The notes beneath the pieces are model-generated. The model did no database searches, was not told where the DNA came from, and saw nothing but the letters and a program-made list of their open reading frames with translations. Of a stretch of 64,000 nt of DNA, positions 9,148-17,782 are shown piece by piece. Made by a program: the position numbers and the translations under genes. The number at the start of each line of letters is the position of its first letter. Position 1 is the first letter of the stretch. Origin of the DNA: Acinetobacter sp. LoGeW2-3 (lineage in GTDB: Bacteria; Pseudomonadota; Gammaproteobacteria; Pseudomonadales; Moraxellaceae); NCBI RefSeq assembly GCF_002688565.1, contig NZ_CP024011.1, forward strand, positions 806,001-870,000. Reading direction: 5' to 3'.

Positions 9148-10767
9148 ATGATTCCGCATGTTTCACGTTTACTCGAACTCTGGCGCATTGCTGCGCATTA
9201 TCGACTCGATACGTTGTTTCCTGCGGAAGAACTCCCTGAAAAAAGTCGCCATATCCTGTCTCTGATTCGCATGCACCCTGCTGCATGGTCCAGCCGTGAG
9301 CGTAAAAATCCGCTTAAGCTGAAAGAAGCTTTAGAGGAAATGGGTCCTTTGGCGATCAAAATGGGACAGTTGCTTTCAACCCGTCGTGACCTGATTCCGC
9401 CTGAAGTGCTGCAACAGTTAGTATTGCTGCAAGACCGCGTTAAGCCATTTGATAATGATGTGGCCAAGATGCGCATTCAGGAGTCGCTGAAAGCAGACGT
9501 GAATACCCTATTTGCCCGTTTTGATGCTCAGCCTCTGGCTGCAGCTTCAATTGCACAGGTGCATACCGCTGCCCTGCATGATGGGCGTGAAGTGGTGGTG
9601 AAAGTGACTCGCCCGAATATCCGTAATCAGATTTTGCAGGATTTCGAGATTCTGAGCTGGTTAGGTGATTTTCTTGAAAAGCGTCTGGAAGCAGCACGCG
9701 CCCTGCACTTGTCAGAAATTATTCAGGATTATCGCCAGATTATTCTGAATGAGCTGGATCTGACTCTGGAAGCGGATAATACCCGCCGCATGCGCCATTA
9801 CTTTACTGGTTCCAGCATGATGTATGTGCCTGAAGTCTATATGGACAGCAAGGATGTACTGGTGGCTGAGCGCATTACCGGTGTACCGATCTCGGATATT
9901 GAAACTTTTGACAAGCTGGGTATGGATCGTGCTGATCTGGCACGTAAAGGTCTGACTATCTTCTTTACTCAGGTGTTCCGCGACAACTTTTTCCATGCGG
10001 ACATGCACCCGGGTAATGTCTTTGTAGAAACCATTAATCCAGCCAATCCACGCTTTATTGCATTGGACTGTGCGATTATGGGTGAGCTGTCCAAGCATGA
10101 CCAGATGACCGTGGCGCGTATGCTACTGGCGGTAATGAACAGCGACTTCATGCAGCTGATTCAGATTGTGCATCAGGCCGGCTGGATTCCACCGGGTACT
10201 GATCAAGATGCCTTAGCCCGTGAAATGCGCCGCACTGTGGGACCAATGGTGTCCAAGCCAATGCATGAGCTGGACTTTGCTGGCATTCTGATTCAGGTGA
10301 TGGATATTGCGCGTCGTTTCCATTTGGAAATTCCACCACAATTAATGCTTTTACTTAAAACGTTGGTGCATGTGGAAGGTTTAGGAACTGATCTTTATCC
10401 TGAACTGGATATCTGGAGTTTGGCTAAACCGATCCTCACTGATTGGGTCAAAGCCCAGATGAATCCACAAAAGAACCTAAAAGAATTAGGTCAAAAAATT
10501 CCTGATTTACTTTTAGGCGCGCAAGACTTCCCAACTTTAATGATTGATAGTTTGAATGGCCTCAAGAATCAGTCTGCTTGGCATGCCAAACAACTCAATG
10601 AATTGCAAAGTATGCGCCTGCAGATGGAACACCAGCAAAAACGCAGCTGGGTTTTTGGCAGTTTAATGGCAATTTTGCTCTCTGTTGCTATTATTTCACC
10701 TTGGTTTATTTCTATCATACTGATTCTATTGGCTAGTATTTTGGCAGTTTGGCGAATCGTAAAATAA
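9148..10767 (+). CDS. ubiB: Ubiquinone biosynthesis protein UbiB (ABC1/ADCK kinase-like)
   Basis: UbiB is an atypical kinase-like ATPase needed for ubiquinone synthesis. The 539-aa protein carries the family's KxGQ motif (LAIKMGQLLSTRRDLIP, near residue 68), the Ala-rich loop AAASIAQVH replacing a normal P-loop, the invariant Lys in VVVKVTRP, and the metal-binding ADMHPGNVF and ALDCAIMGEL. Two hydrophobic helices at about 505-537 form the membrane anchor. It closes the ubiE-ubiJ-ubiB operon and is followed by a terminator. Confidence 0.96.
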   Translation: MIPHVSRLLELWRIAAHYRLDTLFPAEELPEKSRHILSLIRMHPAAWSSRERKNPLKLKEALEEMGPLAIKMGQLLSTRRDLIPPEVLQQLVLLQDRVKPFDNDVAKMRIQESLKADVNTLFARFDAQPLAAASIAQVHTAALHDGREVVVKVTRPNIRNQILQDFEILSWLGDFLEKRLEAARALHLSEIIQDYRQIILNELDLTLEADNTRRMRHYFTGSSMMYVPEVYMDSKDVLVAERITGVPISDIETFDKLGMDRADLARKGLTIFFTQVFRDNFFHADMHPGNVFVETINPANPRFIALDCAIMGELSKHDQMTVARMLLAVMNSDFMQLIQIVHQAGWIPPGTDQDALAREMRRTVGPMVSKPMHELDFAGILIQVMDIARRFHLEIPPQLMLLLKTLVHVEGLGTDLYPELDIWSLAKPILTDWVKAQMNPQKNLKELGQKIPDLLLGAQDFPTLMIDSLNGLKNQSAWHAKQLNELQSMRLQMEHQQKRSWVFGSLMAILLSVAIISPWFISIILILLASILAVWRIVK

Positions 10768-10787
10768 GACTTTCTTCTGTGGTAAAG

Positions 10788-10812
10788 AAGCCTGAATCCT
10801 TCAGGCTTTTTT
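10788..10812 (+). terminator. Terminator of the ubiE-ubiJ-ubiB operon
   Basis: AAGCCTGAA pairs with TTCAGGCTT around TCC and is followed by further Ts, 20 bases after the ubiB stop. Confidence 0.88.
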
Positions 10813-10913
10813 ATTCCCTGATGACTCTAAAGTCACCTTTGGACACTTCTCGCCATTGGGCTTTATCCGCTTTACCGTAAAATGACTTCACCTTTACTCC
10901 CTATAGCAGTGCC

Positions 10914-11993
10914 ATGATACAGATTTTGCAAAAGCCTGCCCCTGCCCTAAAGATTCGTGCCGGCCATCTGGCGCGTGAATTGATCTTAAAGGAAGGTTTA
11001 CAGCCGGCACAGGTGGATATTATTCCAGGTGCGGCAGGTGGTCCAAAAGGTATTGGTATTCAGGGACTGGATCAGGCCATTTTTGGAGATTTTCTGCAAC
11101 GTACGCCACAACGTCGCACCTTAGTCGGATCTTCTATTGGTAGCTGGCGTTTTGCCAGTATCGCAGCACATGGGGCAAAACAAGGTACTGAATTACTGGG
11201 TGAGCTCTACACCAATTTGAGCTTTCATAAAAAAATGAGTCGTCAGGATGTGAGTAATGTCTGTCTCGAGATGCTTAAAACATTGGTACAAGGTAAAGAA
11301 GCTGAATTGGTGAATCATCCTGACTATCACCTGACTGTACTTTCGATTAAAGCCCAACACATTTTCCAGAGTGATAAAACCTTACCTTTATTTACCTCCA
11401 TCGCAGGGATTGTAGGGACGACTGCGTTAGGACGTCGACATAGCCGTCATTTTATGCAACGTGTGATTAGCCAGCCAGGAATGGGGAATCAGTTTAAGAT
11501 TGCAGATGATAGTTTTAGCACGCATTATCAGACCTTGACCGAACAGAGTGTGCTGCCATGGTTGATGGCTTCTGCTTCAATTCCTGGGGTCATGGCTGCT
11601 ATTCGTGACATTCCTGATGCGCCACGAGGCAGCTATCGTGATGGTGGTTTAATTGATTATCATATTGACCTACCTTTTGAGACTGAAGGCATCGTGCTCT
11701 ACCCTCACTTTACTGATAGCATTACGCCAGGCTGGTTCGACAAGCTATTTAAACGTACTGCCAATCCTGAAAATCAGGCACGAACCTTGCTCATCTCTCC
11801 GTCGCAAGAATATCTGCAAAGTTTACCGTTGGGTCGCCTGCCAGATCGTAAGGACTTTACTTTAAAAGGACTCGATCAAAAACAACGTATCAAGCTTTGG
11901 AAAGAATATATTGCTGAAAGCCAGCGTCTGGGAGATGAGTTTCTGGAACTGGTCGAGAAACAAAGATTTGCTGAAGTGATGCAGCCCTTGTAA
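10914..11993 (+). CDS. Patatin-like phospholipase
   Basis: A predicted serine acyl hydrolase of the patatin family, with a Ser-Asp catalytic dyad acting on acyl lipids. The 359-aa protein shows the oxyanion-hole glycines GAAGGPKG (residues 39-46), the nucleophile elbow GSSIG (72-76, Ser74) and the Asp in YRDGGLIDYH (Asp243). No signal peptide is visible, so it is probably intracellular or membrane-peripheral. The start ATG has no good Shine-Dalgarno. The substrate cannot be inferred. The next gene is close behind on the same strand. Confidence 0.88.
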   Translation: MIQILQKPAPALKIRAGHLARELILKEGLQPAQVDIIPGAAGGPKGIGIQGLDQAIFGDFLQRTPQRRTLVGSSIGSWRFASIAAHGAKQGTELLGELYTNLSFHKKMSRQDVSNVCLEMLKTLVQGKEAELVNHPDYHLTVLSIKAQHIFQSDKTLPLFTSIAGIVGTTALGRRHSRHFMQRVISQPGMGNQFKIADDSFSTHYQTLTEQSVLPWLMASASIPGVMAAIRDIPDAPRGSYRDGGLIDYHIDLPFETEGIVLYPHFTDSITPGWFDKLFKRTANPENQARTLLISPSQEYLQSLPLGRLPDRKDFTLKGLDQKQRIKLWKEYIAESQRLGDEFLELVEKQRFAEVMQPL

Positions 11994-12053
11994 TTGACCG
12001 CCCTGTCCCGAATTAAGAGTAGAATCGTTTTTATTTTTGAATTGTTGAGTTTT

Positions 12054-12371
12054 ATGCAGAAATTTTTAGTTGTCCTGCAATATGCATGTTTGGCCTTTGG
12101 TCTTTATCTGATTTATAGCGTTGGGATGTCATTGTATACCCAACAATTTGAACTAATGGAACTGGTGGCGGATATTGGTACTATCCTGATCTGTCTGGAT
12201 TTAGGCGTGTTCCTGTACAGCAACCGCGGCAAACATGGCATTAGCATGGAAGAATATGCACGACAGCTAGAAAATGCGCCTTCAAAGCTGGTTTATGTGA
12301 CACGAAAATTGGGACATCTTGGTATTTTATTGATTATTACTAGCTGGATTGTTCCGATCATTAATGGCTAG
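12054..12371 (+). CDS. Small membrane protein, unknown
   Basis: A 105-aa protein with hydrophobic segments at about 5-25, 38-55 and 85-103, so probably three membrane helices with a positively charged loop near 57-85. The frame is open further upstream (from a TTG at 11994, next to the lipase stop), but MQKFLVVLQYACLAFG starts a membrane helix directly and is preferred. The family is not recognised. It is likely co-transcribed with the patatin-like gene, and a strong terminator follows. Confidence 0.65.
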   Translation: MQKFLVVLQYACLAFGLYLIYSVGMSLYTQQFELMELVADIGTILICLDLGVFLYSNRGKHGISMEEYARQLENAPSKLVYVTRKLGHLGILLIITSWIVPIING

Positions 12372-12382
12372 AGTTCCGTAAT

Positions 12383-12410
12383 AAAAAACCTCCCAATTGG
12401 GAGGTTTTTT
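12383..12410. terminator. Bidirectional terminator
   Basis: A perfect palindrome with AAAAAACCTCCCAA to the left and TTGGGAGGTTTTTT to the right. It lies between the convergent ends of the 12054 gene and tex and suits both. Confidence 0.92.
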
Positions 12411-12425
12411 ATTTGAAATTAAAGA

Positions 12426-14783
12426 TTATTTCGAACCTTTAATCCCTGCCTGTAATAGCAATGCACCTAAGCCACCAATTTTTTGCTCTTGTGGTTTAGC
12501 CGACTGAGGTTTCTTGCCTTGAGAACGATCACCTTGCGGACGTGCTTGTTGTGGACGTTTACCTTGAGGCTTACGCTCACCACGTTGCTCATTATTCTGT
12601 TCACGACGTGACTGACGCTGTGGCTTCGCAGGCGCTTCTGAACCTTCAGGACGCATCGACAGATTGACACGGTTACGTTCAACATCAACATTCAGAACAC
12701 GAACTTGTACGATCTGACCAGGTTTCACCACTTTATGCGGATCAGCCACAAATTCATTCGCCAGTTCAGAAATATGCACCAAACCATCCTGATGCACACC
12801 GACGTCTACGAATGCACCGAAGTTGGTTACGTTGGTCACTACACCTTCCAGCTGTAAGCCTTCAGTTAGCTGAGCCACTTCAGTGATGTCATCACGGAAC
12901 TTCGCTGTACGGAATTCTGGACGTGGATCACGACCTGGTTTTTCCAGCTCACTCAATACATCCTGAATGGTTGGCAGGCCGAATTTATCATCTACAAACT
13001 CTTCAGCATTTACTTGGCGAATGATTTCAGTATTGCCAATGATACCTTTTACAGTCGTTGCTTTTGCTTCAACAATCTTGCTCACCAACGCATAAGATTC
13101 AGGATGCACTGCAGAAGCATCGAGTGGTTCAGAACCGTTTTGAATACGTAGGAAGCCTGCTGCCTGTTCAAAAGTACGCTCGCCTAAACGTGGTACTTTT
13201 TTCAGAGATTGACGGTTGTCAAAACGGCCATTTTCTTTACGGAATTCGACAATTTGCTGTGCAATTGACTTATTCAGACCTGCGATATAACCCAAGATCG
13301 CAGCAGATGCTGTATTCACATCGACACCAACTGAGTTCACACAGTCTTCGACTACAGCTTCAAGGGTTTTCGCCAAACCTGTTTGGTTGACGTCATGTTG
13401 ATACTGACCTACACCAATCGATTTAGGATCGATCTTCACTAACTCAGCTAGTGGATCTTGTAGACGACGCGCAATTGATACTGCACCACGGATCGATACA
13501 TCCAGCTCAGGAAGTTCTTGCGAAGCCAGTTCAGATGCTGAATAAACTGATGCACCTGCTTCCGAAACAGAAACACGCGTTACTTGCAGATCGCTATTTG
13601 CTGCCATCATTTCAGCAACAAGTGCTTCAGTTTCACGGCTTGCCGTACCATTACCGATCGCAATTAGGTCAACATTAAATTCACGACATAAACGCGCAAG
13701 TTCAGCCAATGAGCCTTCTTTATCTTCTTTCGGTGCAAATGGGTAAATGGTGCTATGCGCCAACACATCGCCAGACTCATTTACAACGGCCAGTTTTACA
13801 CCGGTACGGATACCAGGATCTACACCCAATGTCGTACGTGCACCAGCAGGCGCAGATAACAGTAAATGACGTAAGTTTTCTGCAAATACGTTCATTGCTT
13901 CAGATTCAGCAGCCAAACGTTTTTCAGTCAATAAAGAGTGTTCGATGGTTGGACGAACTTTACCGAGCCAGAACAGTTTCGCTGTTTGCTTCAGGAAATC
14001 CTGACGGGATTGTGGCTGGATCGTATCCAGATTGTATTCAGTTTCAATACGTGCCAATGGTGCATCATCTTCACCATCCACTTTTAAACCCAATACATTT
14101 TCTTGACGGCCACGTAGCATCGCCAATAAACGATGTGAAGGTACTTTATTTAGATTTTCTGAGAAATCGAAGTAATCACGGAACTTTTTGCCAACTTCTT
14201 TTTTCTCATCAGACGCAACTAAACTTTTTAAAATGGCAGTTTTTGCAAATGTTGCCTTCAGCTCAGTAGTCAACCCAATATTCTGCGCCCAGTCATCAAT
14301 CAGGATGTGCTGAATCGCATCTAGCTGGCTTTCCAGATCTGGATAATCTTCATGGCTAAAGCCAACAATTGCTTCGGCAGGATCAACCGCTTCAGCAAAG
14401 ATTTTCTCTGCAATCGGACCGAGACCCGCTTCTTTAGCTTTGAAAGATTTGCTGGTACGCTTTGGACGGTACGGCGCATAGATCTCTTCAAGCGCATTCT
14501 TGGTTTCAGCCGCATTTACACGCGCCAATAAATCATCTGTTAATTTATTTTGTTCTTTTAGTGATTCAATCACCTTTTCACGGCGTTCAAACAAATCACG
14601 TAAATACGATAAACGTGTGTCGAGCTGGCGAAGTTGCGTATCGTCTAGGCCCTGCGTTACTTCTTTACGGTAACGTGCAATAAATGGAACACTGGCACCT
14701 TCATCAATAAGTTTGATGGCAGCTTCTACTTGAGTTGGACGTACGGCAAGTTCTTTTGCCAACTGCTGAACTAAGTCAGTCAT
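12426..14783 (-). CDS. tex: RNA-binding transcription accessory protein Tex
   Basis: Tex is a conserved nucleic-acid-binding protein related to eukaryotic Spt6. The 785-aa protein has the usual order: an N-terminal helical Tex domain (VEAAIKLIDEGASVPFIARYRKE), a YqgF/RNase H-like domain starting GVDPGIRTGVKLAVV near 325, helix-hairpin-helix repeats (NTASAAILGYIAGLNKSIA, about 495-555), an S1 RNA-binding domain (about 645-712), and a basic Gln/Arg/Lys-rich tail to the end. An in-frame GTG 15 bases upstream is less likely than the ATG at 14783. It is divergent from ompR. Confidence 0.95.
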   Translation of the reverse strand: MTDLVQQLAKELAVRPTQVEAAIKLIDEGASVPFIARYRKEVTQGLDDTQLRQLDTRLSYLRDLFERREKVIESLKEQNKLTDDLLARVNAAETKNALEEIYAPYRPKRTSKSFKAKEAGLGPIAEKIFAEAVDPAEAIVGFSHEDYPDLESQLDAIQHILIDDWAQNIGLTTELKATFAKTAILKSLVASDEKKEVGKKFRDYFDFSENLNKVPSHRLLAMLRGRQENVLGLKVDGEDDAPLARIETEYNLDTIQPQSRQDFLKQTAKLFWLGKVRPTIEHSLLTEKRLAAESEAMNVFAENLRHLLLSAPAGARTTLGVDPGIRTGVKLAVVNESGDVLAHSTIYPFAPKEDKEGSLAELARLCREFNVDLIAIGNGTASRETEALVAEMMAANSDLQVTRVSVSEAGASVYSASELASQELPELDVSIRGAVSIARRLQDPLAELVKIDPKSIGVGQYQHDVNQTGLAKTLEAVVEDCVNSVGVDVNTASAAILGYIAGLNKSIAQQIVEFRKENGRFDNRQSLKKVPRLGERTFEQAAGFLRIQNGSEPLDASAVHPESYALVSKIVEAKATTVKGIIGNTEIIRQVNAEEFVDDKFGLPTIQDVLSELEKPGRDPRPEFRTAKFRDDITEVAQLTEGLQLEGVVTNVTNFGAFVDVGVHQDGLVHISELANEFVADPHKVVKPGQIVQVRVLNVDVERNRVNLSMRPEGSEAPAKPQRQSRREQNNEQRGERKPQGKRPQQARPQGDRSQGKKPQSAKPQEQKIGGLGALLLQAGIKGSK

Positions 14784-15109
14784 CGTGTTTGATCCCACAA
14801 GGATAAGTACTAAATGGCATGATTATAAAGACCAGGTCTATAAAATCCACAATTGTTTTTATTAATTTATCTCCAGGAATAATGACAGCGCTTCCAGATA
14901 TTTGAAGAATGACATTTAGATCCAGGCGATAATCACTTCGTATTTGCGAAACTTTTATCATTTACCTGTATATATTTGGTATCCATCCCTTGATTTTAAC
15001 TGCGATTTTTGTTGCTTTAGAGCATAGTCAATCGTTATAAATGAATCGTATACTCAAGACATCACTTAATTTTTGTTTAAGACGACAATAAAGAATAAAG
15101 GAGCACCTT
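14784..15109. other. Divergent tex/ompR promoter region
   Basis: 326 AT-rich bases with no gene. The likely ompR promoter includes a -10-like TATACT at 15049-15054, about 56 bases before the ompR ATG. No clear -35 and no dyad operator were recognised. Confidence 0.45.
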
Positions 15110-15874
15110 ATGAGTTTAGTTGTACCCGCTGAAAAACCCGATGCAGTACATACCGAAACCGATCGGGTAGAACGCATTCTGGTTGTCGATGACGATGTCC
15201 GTCTACGTACTTTGCTACAACGCTTTTTAGAAGATAAGGGCTTTGTAGTCAAAACTGCGCATGATGCCACTCAAATGGACCGATTGCTGCAGCGAGAACT
15301 GTTTTCTCTGATCGTGCTCGACTTTATGCTCCCTGTTGAGGATGGCCTGAGTATCTGTCGTCGTTTACGCCAGTCCAATATCGATACACCAATTATTATG
15401 CTCACTGCGCGTGGCAGTGATTCAGATCGTATTGCTGGACTTGAAGCCGGTGCAGATGATTACCTGCCTAAGCCATTCAACCCGAATGAATTGTTAGCGC
15501 GAATCCGTGCGGTACTGCGTCGTCAGGTGCGTGAAGTGCCAGGTGCGCCAAGCCAGCAAATGGAGGTAGTTTCATTTGGTCCATGGTCATTGGATCTGTC
15601 TACCCGCACATTGACACGTGAGGGACAAGTGGTAACACTGACAACGGGTGAATTCGCTGTATTGAAAGCCTTGGTACAACACCCGCGTGAACCACTGACT
15701 CGCGACAAATTAATGAATTTGGCACGTGGCCGTGAATGGGGTGCAATGGAACGCTCAATTGATGTTCAGGTGTCTCGCCTGCGTCGTCTGGTAGAAGAAA
15801 ACCCGGCTCGTGCACGTTATATCCAAACCGTATGGGGTGTGGGTTATGTCTTTGTTCCAGATGGTGCTGAATAA
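15110..15874 (+). CDS. ompR: Response regulator OmpR
   Basis: The DNA-binding response regulator of the EnvZ/OmpR osmosensing pair. The 254-aa protein has a receiver domain at about 21-140 with the acidic pocket VVDDD, phospho-acceptor Asp71 (VLDFMLP), the Thr in MLTARG and the Lys in LPKPF. A winged-helix domain follows at about 155-250 (SIDVQVSRLRRLVEENP, YIQTVWGVGYVF). AAAGGAG before the ATG is a strong ribosome site. envZ follows 242 bases later, an unusually long gap for this pair, filled by hairpins. Confidence 0.95.
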   Translation: MSLVVPAEKPDAVHTETDRVERILVVDDDVRLRTLLQRFLEDKGFVVKTAHDATQMDRLLQRELFSLIVLDFMLPVEDGLSICRRLRQSNIDTPIIMLTARGSDSDRIAGLEAGADDYLPKPFNPNELLARIRAVLRRQVREVPGAPSQQMEVVSFGPWSLDLSTRTLTREGQVVTLTTGEFAVLKALVQHPREPLTRDKLMNLARGREWGAMERSIDVQVSRLRRLVEENPARARYIQTVWGVGYVFVPDGAE

Positions 15875-15921
15875 AACCCACCTCAATGAGACAATGATCA
15901 CTACAATAGTCGTCTCTTAAC

Positions 15922-16051
15922 GCCATTCGCTGCTGTCTGAGCCAAACCTGAATCACAGGCTCGTATGGAACTTCGCGAGTTCAGCGAATGGCAAAATTTT
16001 TTGGTTACTTTTTTTGAAAAAAGTAACATAACGAACTCCTTCCATCGAAGG
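15922..16051. repeat. Hairpin-rich repeat-like element between ompR and envZ
   Basis: Nested and successive inverted repeats are packed into 130 bases. GCCATTCGCTG (15922-15932) pairs with CAGCGAATGGC (15982-15992) and encloses GAGCC/GGCTC and GAACT/AGTTC. Then GTTACTTTTTT (16004-16014) pairs with AAAAAAGTAAC (16017-16027). Then CCTTC/GAAGG (16038-16051). The symmetry and lack of coding suggest a dispersed palindromic intergenic repeat; that reading is inference. Confidence 0.55.
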
Positions 16052-16116
16052 TACACGCAGTAAGACTCCGCCAAAAACAATACTGCTTACCTCAAATGCG
16101 CCTACAGGATGCTGGT

Positions 16117-17577
16117 GTGAAACTCGACCCCATCGACCCACAAGAATTTACCGATTTTGTCCACTATTCAGAGAAAAAGCGTACCCATATGGAACGTTTC
16201 CTCGACAAAATCAAGCCACGTTCTGCTGCGATGCGAACTGCGGTACTTGTGGTGTTTGTGGTCTTATTCAGCCTATTCATGTCGATCTGGTTCTTCTGGC
16301 GAACGCTCTACTTACCAGAAATTCAGCAGCATGCCCGTTATCTTGCTGTTGAACTGGAAATTCTGAATAATCCTAGCCTGCGCATGTATCACCATGATCA
16401 GGAAGTAGATATTGATACCTATTTCAAAAACCGTATCGGCATTGAATACATTACCGATCCTAAACAGTATCCAAATATTCGTGAAAAAGTGGTTGCTGAA
16501 TTCTTTACCAACAAAATTGAAGAGAAGCTGGCTAAAGAACTTCGCATAGATCAGGCAACTGTATATTTCCAGTTCAAACCTAGCCCACGCATCTGGATTC
16601 AGACACCAGAAATGAATGGCAATTGGGTTCGGGAACCATTAAAAACTTATGCCAACTATAGTCCTGAACTGATCTTTGCCTGGCTGCTTGGCACCCCGCT
16701 AATTGCTGGTATTATCATTTTGACTTTAGTGCGTCAGCTGAATCGTCCGCTACGTCGTTTACAGAATGCCGCGAATAGCTATAGTACAACAGGTTCTGCA
16801 CCCTATTTAGATACCAATCATGGCCCGCTTGAAATCCGTCAAGTGAACCATGCTTTTAATCATATGATTTACACCTTGGAACAGGCCGAGCGTGAACGCC
16901 GGATCATGCTGGCAGGGATTTCACATGATTTACGTACGCCTTTGACCCGTATCCGCCTGAGTGCCGAGATGATGCCGGATGAGGATTTCCTGAAAGAAGG
17001 TCTGATTTATGACGTCGAGGATATGGATGCAATCCTGAATCAGTTTATTTCCTTTATGCGTGATGGTTCCGATGAAGAACCTCAGGAAACCAATGTTAAT
17101 ACGCTACTACAGGAGCTGGTGACCCAGTTTAAGCCACTGGATATCCGGTTTACCCCTCAAGAATTACCACTAATCCAAGCACGTAGTATGTCACTTAAGC
17201 GATTGATTGGTAACTTAATTAATAATTCAAAACGCTATGGCGCAGAACCCGTTGAACTCTCTGCTCAGATTGAACAGGATCGACTGTTAATCAAAGTGGC
17301 CGACCATGGTGAAGGCATTCCAGAAGACCAAATTGAAGACCTGATGCAGCCTTTTGTTCGTGGAAATTCCGCCCGTACGGTGCAAGGGAGTGGTCTAGGT
17401 CTGGCGATTGTGAAACGGATTGTCGATATTCATTCTGGTGAACTATACATTCATAATCGACCTGAAGGTGGCTTGGAAGCTATCATTTCCCTACCCATTC
17501 ATCATGCAGAACCGGAACAGGCTGCTACCCCGACCACTTTGGACAAAATCCGTAAATCCCTGATCGATCATTTTTAA
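16117..17577 (+). CDS. envZ: Sensor histidine kinase EnvZ
   Basis: The inner-membrane sensor kinase for OmpR. Domains in order: TM1 (about 40-61), a periplasmic sensor to about 185, TM2 (about 190-210, LIFAWLLGTPLIAGIIIL), HAMP, the HisKA box GISHDLRTPLTRIR with the phospho-His, the N box NLINNSKRYG, and the ATP lid DHGEGIP and GSGLGLAIVKRI. The start is uncertain. The frame opens at ATG 16096 without a ribosome site. A GTG at 16117 has AGGA seven bases upstream (486 aa) and is chosen. An ATG at 16189 would give a shorter protein. Confidence 0.92.
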   Translation: MKLDPIDPQEFTDFVHYSEKKRTHMERFLDKIKPRSAAMRTAVLVVFVVLFSLFMSIWFFWRTLYLPEIQQHARYLAVELEILNNPSLRMYHHDQEVDIDTYFKNRIGIEYITDPKQYPNIREKVVAEFFTNKIEEKLAKELRIDQATVYFQFKPSPRIWIQTPEMNGNWVREPLKTYANYSPELIFAWLLGTPLIAGIIILTLVRQLNRPLRRLQNAANSYSTTGSAPYLDTNHGPLEIRQVNHAFNHMIYTLEQAERERRIMLAGISHDLRTPLTRIRLSAEMMPDEDFLKEGLIYDVEDMDAILNQFISFMRDGSDEEPQETNVNTLLQELVTQFKPLDIRFTPQELPLIQARSMSLKRLIGNLINNSKRYGAEPVELSAQIEQDRLLIKVADHGEGIPEDQIEDLMQPFVRGNSARTVQGSGLGLAIVKRIVDIHSGELYIHNRPEGGLEAIISLPIHHAEPEQAATPTTLDKIRKSLIDHF

Positions 17578-17782
17578 GAATAGCTTAATATTTACACATT
17601 TGATTTCTGAGAATTAATTTACTATTTATATAAATAATATATTAATCAATATGTTAAAAATCATCATTCATTTTTATACCACTATTTGGCTAAAAAATTA
17701 GACCTTAGCCTAACACCTATGCAAAATACTTTTTTTGATCGGTACAATCCGTATCAGTATTCAGGAATTTAAGAGAGTTCAA

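Noticed and set aside
13709..14269. 186-aa open frame antisense to tex
   Set aside because: It lies wholly within tex, has the His/Gln-rich composition typical of an antisense frame, and no ribosome site.
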